A DNA stretch of 64,000 nucleotides from CAZOJJ01 sp964580105. GTDB lineage: Bacteria > Bacteroidota > Rhodothermia > Rhodothermales > Rubricoccaceae. Location: contig CAZOJJ010000008.1 in NCBI GenBank assembly GCA_964580105.1, positions 1 through 64,000 on the forward strand, read 5' to 3'. Positions 58,875-64,000 of this stretch are shown here, piece after piece. The position numbers and the translations under genes are program-made. The notes beneath the pieces were generated by a model. That model did no database searches. It was not told where the DNA came from and saw only the letters and a program-made list of their open reading frames with translations. The stretch's first letter is position 1. Each line of letters begins with the position of its first letter.

Positions 58875-59972
58875 ATGCCCGAAGAGAAGCAGGAAACCCT
58901 CGTCGAGATCGTCGTGCCGCCGGGGCAGGCGCCGGGGCAGCGGCTCGACGTGTACCTGACGAGCAAGCTGCCGAACGCGACGCGGGCGAAGGTGCAGCGC
59001 GGCATCAGAGAGGGACGGGTGGACGTGAACGGCGCGCCGCAGACGAGGCCCTCGACCCCCGTCCAGCCCGGCGACCGCATCGTCTGCCGCATCCTCCGGC
59101 CGCCGCCCATCGAGGTCGCCCCCGAGCCGATCCCGCTCGACGTGGTCTACGAGGACGCCCGGCTCCTCGTCGTCAACAAGCCCGCCGGGATGGTGGTGCA
59201 CCCGGCCTACGGCCACCGCAGCGGCACCCTCGTCAACGCCCTCCTGCACCACGTCGGCGCCGGACCGCTGTCGGCCGACGACCTCGCCGAGGACGACGCC
59301 GAGGACGACGCCGAGGACGAGGAGGTCGGCCTGTCCACGGCCACCGCCGCACCCCGCTTCGAGGGCGACCTCACGATCCGCCCCGGCCTCGTCCACCGAC
59401 TCGACAAGGACACCTCCGGTCTCCTCGTCGTGGCCAAGGACGACGCCGCGCACGCCGCGCTGGCGGCGCAGTTCGAGCAGCGCACGATCCGCCGCCGCTA
59501 CCTCGCGCTCGTCTGGGGCGTCCCCGATCCGCCCGAGGGCCGTCTCGAAACGTGGCTCGGCCGCGACCCGCGCGACCGGAAGCGCGTCGCCGTGCGCCCG
59601 GAGGGCGAGGGGAAGTGGGCGGCGACGAACTACGAGACCGTCGAGGCCTTCGCGTTCACCGCGCTCGTGCGCTTCCGGCTGGAGACGGGGCGGACGCACC
59701 AGATCCGCGTCCACGCCCGCCACCTCGGCCACCCGATCCTCAACGACGCCACCTACGGCGGGGACCGCATCGTCGCCGGGCCGGACATCCAGCGGCGCCG
59801 CGCCTTCTTCCGCAACCTCTTCGCGGCGATGCCCCGACAGGCCCTCCACGCCCACACCCTCGGCTTCCGCCACCCCGAGACGGGGGACGAGCTGGACTTC
59901 GAGGCGCCGCTCCCGGACGACATGGCGTTCGTGCTCGGTCGGCTCCGGGAGGTCGAGGGCGGGGCGGGTTAA
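58875..59972 (+). CDS. RluA family pseudouridine synthase
   Basis: About 365 residues. An S4 RNA-binding domain (QRLDVYLTSKLPNATRAKVQ, residues about 20-80) precedes the catalytic domain with ARLLVVNKPAGMVVHPAYGH and the Asp motif LVHRLDKDTSGLLVVAKD (Asp177). GRTHQIRVHARHLGHPILND is the second family motif. It isomerises uridines in 23S rRNA or tRNA. Between the two catalytic segments is an acidic insert, about 20 residues rich in AEDD repeats, encoded by short DNA repeats. The start may instead be ATG 58851, eight codons upstream. Confidence 0.9.
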   Translation: MPEEKQETLVEIVVPPGQAPGQRLDVYLTSKLPNATRAKVQRGIREGRVDVNGAPQTRPSTPVQPGDRIVCRILRPPPIEVAPEPIPLDVVYEDARLLVVNKPAGMVVHPAYGHRSGTLVNALLHHVGAGPLSADDLAEDDAEDDAEDEEVGLSTATAAPRFEGDLTIRPGLVHRLDKDTSGLLVVAKDDAAHAALAAQFEQRTIRRRYLALVWGVPDPPEGRLETWLGRDPRDRKRVAVRPEGEGKWAATNYETVEAFAFTALVRFRLETGRTHQIRVHARHLGHPILNDATYGGDRIVAGPDIQRRRAFFRNLFAAMPRQALHAHTLGFRHPETGDELDFEAPLPDDMAFVLGRLREVEGGAG

Positions 59973-60019
59973 CTCCTCGGGAAGGCGCCGGGGCGCGGAC
60001 CACGCTGGGAGCCCGGCCG

Positions 60020-60027
60020 TATCTTGC
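60020..60027 (+). promoter_or_regulatory. Putative -7 element TATCTTGC for the EIIA-hisS unit
   Basis: 33 bases before ATG 60060; a TTG start at 60024 would lie inside the element. Confidence 0.6.
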
Positions 60028-60059
60028 GCGGTTCCACTCGCCTCTCGTCACCGCACCGC

Positions 60060-60542
60060 ATGCTCCCCACCGGCACCGTCTCCCTCTCCGACCTGCTCAC
60101 GCCCTCGCGGGTGCGGGTAGGCCTTCCGGGTACGGACAAGGAGGCCCTCATCAACGGCGTGGTCAACCTGCTCCGCGGTGCGCCCGAGGTGCGCGACCTC
60201 GACGGCCTCCGGGCCGACGTGTTCGCCCGCGAGGCCGTGATGTCGACGGGGGTGGGGAAGGGGCTGGCCCTCCCGCATGCGCGCACGCGCGCCGTCTCCG
60301 ACACCGTGGCCGCCTTCGCCGTGACGGCCGAGCCGGTGGACTACCAGGCGCTCGACGGCGAGCCCGTCCGCCTCGTCTTCCTTCTCTGCGGCCCCGACGA
60401 GGTGCGCGGCACCCACATCAAGCTGCTCAGCCGCATCTCCCGGCTGATGAACGACGACGCCTTCCGCGCCCGCCTCCGCGACGCGCCGGACGCCGCCGCG
60501 GTCATCGCTGCCTTCCGCGACGCCGAAGAACGGATCGGTTGA
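60060..60542 (+). CDS. PTS fructose-type EIIA domain protein (PtsN-like)
   Basis: A 160-residue single EIIA-2 domain. The phosphoacceptor is His73 in GKGLALPHARTRAVSDT; other family segments are LINGVVNLLRG and VRLVFLLCGPDEVRGTHIKL. No EIIB, EIIC, HPr or EI gene is nearby, and the protein is the size of the nitrogen-PTS regulator PtsN. A regulatory rather than transport role is likely, as an inference. ATG 60060. hisS starts 12 bases after its stop, so the two are cotranscribed. Confidence 0.88.
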   Translation: MLPTGTVSLSDLLTPSRVRVGLPGTDKEALINGVVNLLRGAPEVRDLDGLRADVFAREAVMSTGVGKGLALPHARTRAVSDTVAAFAVTAEPVDYQALDGEPVRLVFLLCGPDEVRGTHIKLLSRISRLMNDDAFRARLRDAPDAAAVIAAFRDAEERIG

Positions 60543-60553
60543 CCGCCTCCTCC

Positions 60554-61834
60554 ATGTTCCAGTCCGTTCGCGGCACCTTCGACGTGCTCCCCGACGCCCA
60601 GGATCTGGGCGGTACGACGATCCCCGGCTCGGCCGCGTGGCGGCACGTCGAGGGCGTGGTGCGCGGTGTCATGGAGCGGTTCGGATTCGAGGAGATCCGC
60701 ACGCCGATTCTGGAGCCGCTCGGGCTCATCGCGCGCGGCGTCGGGCAGACGACGGACATCGTGCAGAAGGAGATGTTCGTCGTCCCCCGCGAGGACGAGG
60801 ACTACGTGCTCCGCCCCGAGGTCACGGCCCCCACGATGCGCGCCTACCTGGAGCACCGCCTCGACCAGCGCGGCGGCGCGCAGCGGCTCTACTACCTCGG
60901 CCCCTGCTTCCGCGCCGAGCGCCCGCAGAAGGGGCGCTACCGCCAGTTCCACCAGTTCGGCATCGAGCTCCTCGGCGCCGCCTCGCCGCTGGCCGACGCG
61001 GAGGCGGTCGCCTGCCTGCGCGCCGTCTACGACGCCTTCGGCATCGCCGGGACGCGCCTGCGGCTGAACACCCTCGGCGACGCCGACACGCGCCCGGCCT
61101 ACCGCGAGGCGCTCCGGGCCTACTTCGAGCCCTTCAAAGGCCGCCTCTCCGAGACGAGCCGCCAGCGCCTGGAGACGAACCCGCTCCGCATCCTCGACAC
61201 CAAAGACGAGAACGAGCGCGCGCTCCTCACCGACGCCCCCCGCCTCGGCGACTTTCTGGGCGAAGCGGCCCGCGCCCACTTCGACGCCGTGAAGGGCTAC
61301 CTCGACGGCCTCGGCATCCCGTACGTCGAGGACCCGCTGCTGGTGCGCGGGCTCGACTACTACACCGGCGTCGTGTTCGAGCTGGAGTCCGACGCGCTCG
61401 GTGCGCAGAGTGCGCTGGCGGCGGGCGGGCGCTACGACGGCCTGGCGGCCTCGGTGGGCGGGAAGCAGCCGGTCCCGGCCGTGGGCTGGGCGGCGGGCAT
61501 CGAGCGGCTGTTCATCGCGCTCGACGCCCACGGCTACGCCTTCCCCGAGGCGGGCCGCCCCGACGCCTTCCTCGTGGCGCTCGGCGACGAGGCGCAGGCG
61601 TGGGCCTTCGCCGAGGCGCAGCGGCTCCGCGCCGCCGGGCTGGCCGTCGGCTACGACCTCCTCGGGCGCTCGATGAAGGCGCAGATGAAGGAGGCCAACC
61701 GGCAACAGGCCCGGCGCGCCGTCCTCGTAGGCTCCGACGAACTGGCCGCCGGCGAGGCCACCGTGCGCGACCTCGACTCGTCCGAGCAGCGGCGCGTACC
61801 TTTCCACGCGCTCACCGACGCGCTGATGGGGTAG
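60554..61834 (+). CDS. hisS: Histidine--tRNA ligase
   Basis: A 426-residue class II synthetase. Motif 1 lies in FGFEEIRTPILEPLGLIARG; motif 2 is YYLGPCFRAERPQKGRYRQF followed by HQFGIELLG; the HisRS signature LVRGLDYYTGVVFELES (histidine A region) and GGRYDGLAASVGG follow, and the anticodon-binding domain ends at about 426. ATG 60554. It charges tRNA-His and is essential. Complete. Confidence 0.96.
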   Translation: MFQSVRGTFDVLPDAQDLGGTTIPGSAAWRHVEGVVRGVMERFGFEEIRTPILEPLGLIARGVGQTTDIVQKEMFVVPREDEDYVLRPEVTAPTMRAYLEHRLDQRGGAQRLYYLGPCFRAERPQKGRYRQFHQFGIELLGAASPLADAEAVACLRAVYDAFGIAGTRLRLNTLGDADTRPAYREALRAYFEPFKGRLSETSRQRLETNPLRILDTKDENERALLTDAPRLGDFLGEAARAHFDAVKGYLDGLGIPYVEDPLLVRGLDYYTGVVFELESDALGAQSALAAGGRYDGLAASVGGKQPVPAVGWAAGIERLFIALDAHGYAFPEAGRPDAFLVALGDEAQAWAFAEAQRLRAAGLAVGYDLLGRSMKAQMKEANRQQARRAVLVGSDELAAGEATVRDLDSSEQRRVPFHALTDALMG

Positions 61835-61880
61835 GGGACCACGCCTCTCGTCCTTCGACCTTCGACCTTTCCCCTCCGGG

Positions 61881-62861
61881 ATGTACCCCCGCCTGACCGA
61901 CCTGCTCCAGGACCTCTTCGGCATCGACCTCCCGCTGCCGATCTACTCGTTCGGGTTCATGGTGGCCGTCGCCATCGTGACGGCGGCGTGGCTGACGAAG
62001 CGGGAGCTCGACCGGATGCACGCGGCCGGCCAGCTCGCCTCGGTCACCGTCAAGGAGAAAGACCCGAAGGGGCGGGAGCGGACGGTGAAGGCGAGCCCGT
62101 CCGCCCTCGTGTGGACCATCATGCTGCTGGCGGCGGGCTTCGGCATCGCCGGCTCGAAGCTGTTCTACCTCTTCGAGCAGCCGGGCACGTTCCTCGACGA
62201 TCCCCTCGGGACCCTCTTCAGCCCGGCCGGGCTCACGTTCTACGGCGGCCTCATCTGCGCCGGGCTCGCCATTGCCTACTACGTCCGCAAGAAGGGGCTC
62301 GCCGTGCCGCGCGTGGCCGACGCCGTCGCCCCCTCGCTCATCCTCGGCTACGGCATCGGCCGCATCGGCTGCTACCTCGCCGGCGACGGCGACTGGGGCA
62401 AGTGCTCGGCGCTCTCGCAGAAGCCGGCGTGGATCCCCGACTTCCTCTGGAGCGAGACGTTTCCGCGCAACATCCTCGGCGTGGACGTGAAGACGTGGCA
62501 GCCGCCGGGGAGCGTGAGCCAGTGCGACCTGCCCCCGGAGATCGTGACGGGCGTCTACCCGACGATGCTCTACGAGTTCGCGATGGCCGTCGTCATCTTC
62601 GCGATCCTGTGGGTGCTGCGGGCGCACCCGTTCAAGGCGGGCTGGCTGTTCTCGCTCTACCTCGTCTTCAACGGGATCGAGCGGTTCCTGATCGAGCTGG
62701 TCCGCCTCAACCCCGTCGTCGTCGTCGGGCTCTCGCAGGCGCAGCTGATCGCCCTGCTGCTCGTCGTGCTCGGCCTCGTAGGCCTCGCGCTGACGACGCG
62801 CCGGGCCTCCGGCGCCCCGCCTTCGGCCGAGCCGGCCGCGCCCGCCTCGGCCGCCGCGTAG
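61881..62861 (+). CDS. lgt: Phosphatidylglycerol--prolipoprotein diacylglyceryl transferase
   Basis: A 326-residue membrane protein with about seven helices. Lgt features: LPIYSFGFMVAVAIVTAAWL, GLTFYGGLICAGLAIAYYVR, the signature GYGIGRIGCYLAGDGDWGK, YPTMLYEFAMAVVIFAILWV and FNGIERFLIELVRLNP. It attaches diacylglycerol to the lipobox cysteine of prolipoproteins, of which at least eight are encoded in this window. Two loops are longer than in E. coli Lgt, including a 40-residue periplasmic insert after the signature. ATG 61881; the next gene starts two bases after the stop. Confidence 0.95.
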   Translation: MYPRLTDLLQDLFGIDLPLPIYSFGFMVAVAIVTAAWLTKRELDRMHAAGQLASVTVKEKDPKGRERTVKASPSALVWTIMLLAAGFGIAGSKLFYLFEQPGTFLDDPLGTLFSPAGLTFYGGLICAGLAIAYYVRKKGLAVPRVADAVAPSLILGYGIGRIGCYLAGDGDWGKCSALSQKPAWIPDFLWSETFPRNILGVDVKTWQPPGSVSQCDLPPEIVTGVYPTMLYEFAMAVVIFAILWVLRAHPFKAGWLFSLYLVFNGIERFLIELVRLNPVVVVGLSQAQLIALLLVVLGLVGLALTTRRASGAPPSAEPAAPASAAA

Positions 62862-62863
62862 CG

Positions 62864-64000
62864 ATGGCCCGCCGCTATCCCGACCTTCGCGCGCTGCTCG
62901 ACCGGGCCAACGACGCCGTCGAAGCGTGGGAGGCGCGCTGGGGGGCGTTCGAGCCCCACCCGGCGCTGGCCGTCGAGGAGGACCGGCTGGCCGAGGCGCT
63001 CGACGCCTACCTCGCCCGGCTGACGGCCCCGCCCGCCGCCGACGGGGGTACCTACCCGTTCTTCCATCCGCGCTATGCGGGGCAGATGCTCAAGCCGCCG
63101 CATCCGGTGGCCGTCGCCGCCTACGCCGCGGCGATGCGCGTCAACCCGAACAACCACGCCCTCGACGGCGGCCCGCCGACCGGCCGGATGGAGAAGGAGG
63201 TCGTGGCCGACCTCGCGGCGATGCTCGGCTTGCCCGAGGGCACGCTCGGCCACCTCACCGGCGGCGGCACCGTGGCGAACCTCGAAGCCCTGTTCGTCGC
63301 CCGCCAGCTGCACCCGGAGCAGGGCATCGCCTACGGCACGGACGCGCACTACACGCACGGCCGCATGGCCGAGGTGCTGCGGATGGACGCACACCCGGTG
63401 GCGGCCACGCCGGAGGGCCGCATCGACCTGGGCGCGCTGGAGGAGGTGCTGAAGACCGGGGCGGTCGGCACCGTCGTGCTCACCGCCGGGACGACCGGCC
63501 TCGGCGCCGTCGATCCCATCGCCGAGGCACTGCCGCTGCTGCGGCGCTACGGCGCACGCCTCCACGTGGACGCCGCCTACGGCGGTTTTTTCGTTGTGCT
63601 CGCCGCCCTACGGGCGGACGAGCGCGAGGCGAGAGGGTACGCCACCTTCCCCGCCGAGCACGTCCGCGCCATCGCCGAGGCGGACTCGGTCGTGGTGGAC
63701 CCGCACAAGCACGGTCTCCAGCCCTACGGCTGCGGCGCCGTTCTCTTCCGCGACCCGGCTGTCGGCCGCTTCTACCGGCACGACTCGCCCTACACCTATT
63801 TCACGTCCGACGCGCTGCACCTCGGCGAGATCAGTCTGGAGTGTTCGCGTCCGGGCGCGGCGGCCGGGGCGCTCTGGCTGACGCTCCGCGCGCTTCCGCT
63901 GGAGGCCGACGACGGTCTCGGTCCCGTACTCGCCGCCGGCCTCCGCGCTGCAAGGACATGGGCAGCGCTGCTGAGCGACTCGGAGGCGCTCACCCTGTAC
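62864..64000 (+). CDS. PLP-dependent decarboxylase/aminotransferase family protein, partial
   Basis: 379 codons are present and the gene runs off the window. It belongs to the group II PLP decarboxylase fold: GGPPTGRMEKEVVADLAAML, LGHLTGGGTVANLEALFVAR (cofactor loop), LHVDAAYGGFF with the Asp that pairs with the pyridine nitrogen, and Lys282 in VVDPHKHGLQPYGCGAVLFR. Relatives decarboxylate aromatic amino acids, glutamate or aspartate; the substrate is not clear. ATG 62864 is two bases after lgt, so it is in the same operon. The 3' end is missing. Confidence 0.88.
   Translation, partial: MARRYPDLRALLDRANDAVEAWEARWGAFEPHPALAVEEDRLAEALDAYLARLTAPPAADGGTYPFFHPRYAGQMLKPPHPVAVAAYAAAMRVNPNNHALDGGPPTGRMEKEVVADLAAMLGLPEGTLGHLTGGGTVANLEALFVARQLHPEQGIAYGTDAHYTHGRMAEVLRMDAHPVAATPEGRIDLGALEEVLKTGAVGTVVLTAGTTGLGAVDPIAEALPLLRRYGARLHVDAAYGGFFVVLAALRADEREARGYATFPAEHVRAIAEADSVVVDPHKHGLQPYGCGAVLFRDPAVGRFYRHDSPYTYFTSDALHLGEISLECSRPGAAAGALWLTLRALPLEADDGLGPVLAAGLRAARTWAALLSDSEALTLY

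Noticed and set aside
1..64000. tRNA, rRNA, CRISPR, insertion sequence or prophage
   Set aside because: No cloverleaf, direct-repeat array, transposase or phage structural gene was recognised by reading; a dedicated scan (tRNAscan, CRISPR finder, ISfinder) could still find something I missed.

Overview
This is a GC-rich, gene-dense chromosomal segment. It has no rRNA, tRNA, CRISPR array, phage or transposase gene that I can find. The best fit is a marine member of the Rhodothermota (formerly Bacteroidota), close to Rubricoccaceae such as Rubrivirga or Rubricoccus. Four things point there: type IX secretion (T9SS) C-terminal sorting domains, many Bacteroidota-style lipoproteins, genes such as the DUF4783 protein, and a recurring TAnnTT(G/C) promoter element 20-50 bases before starts, which resembles the Bacteroidota -7 box TAnnTTTG. 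Starts are often GTG and purine-rich ribosome binding sites are rarely evident, so several starts were chosen from the promoter position and from overlaps. The lineage is an inference; no marker gene settles it.

Layout. 0.1-3.2 kb (minus): a complete partner-switching set made of a membrane GAF-PP2C phosphatase, a STAS antagonist and an RsbW-like kinase. 3.4-5.2 kb: a divergent envelope protein built from four tandem copies of a domain I cannot name. 5.2-16.9 kb (plus): prmA-ppx, mrp, a DUF4783 protein, a 1385-residue NtrY-like sensor kinase, two NfeD proteins, a TonB-C lipoprotein and a polytopic membrane protein. 16.9-21.7 kb (minus): a RuvC-like protein, a pesticin-type muramidase, a concentrative nucleoside transporter, a strong terminator with a palindromic repeat, and an SF2 helicase. 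21.9-28.0 kb: a surface-protein region with lipoproteins, an M1 peptidase, an apparently beheaded OmpA gene, a leftover T9SS sorting domain, a VWA lipoprotein and a small barrel; GC falls toward its right end. 28.1-31.4 kb: a hybrid kinase/response regulator/AraC protein whose sensor part looks nidogen-like. 31.7-37.5 kb: pcrA, a rifampin ADP-ribosyltransferase (arr), a SulP transporter, a small membrane protein and a cupin. 37.5-38.6 kb: a lower-GC stretch with frameshifted coding remnants.

38.6-45.3 kb (minus): purK, ftsK, comB-like, gcvT and ppa. 45.4-49.1 kb (plus): a decayed amidohydrolase fragment, a DUF1328 peptide, a YhdH-type reductase overlapping a FAD oxidoreductase, and a BI-1 protein. 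49.2-52.4 kb (minus): rhodanese, acyl-ACP thioesterase and a T9SS cargo protein. 52.5-55.5 kb: polA, carrying Tyr where E. coli has Phe762. 55.5-64 kb: a palindromic repeat, a stand-alone HsdR-N-like nuclease, a lipoprotein, a class V aminotransferase, an RluA enzyme, an orphan PTS EIIA, hisS, lgt and a PLP decarboxylase cut by the window end.

Most of the window is housekeeping. The accessory interest lies in the signalling proteins with unusual sensor parts, the tandem-repeat envelope protein, arr, and a set of degraded genes (OmpA, T9SS domain, amidohydrolase, two minus-strand fragments) that indicate local gene loss or sequencing frameshifts. I do not see a convincing multi-gene new defence or biosynthetic system.
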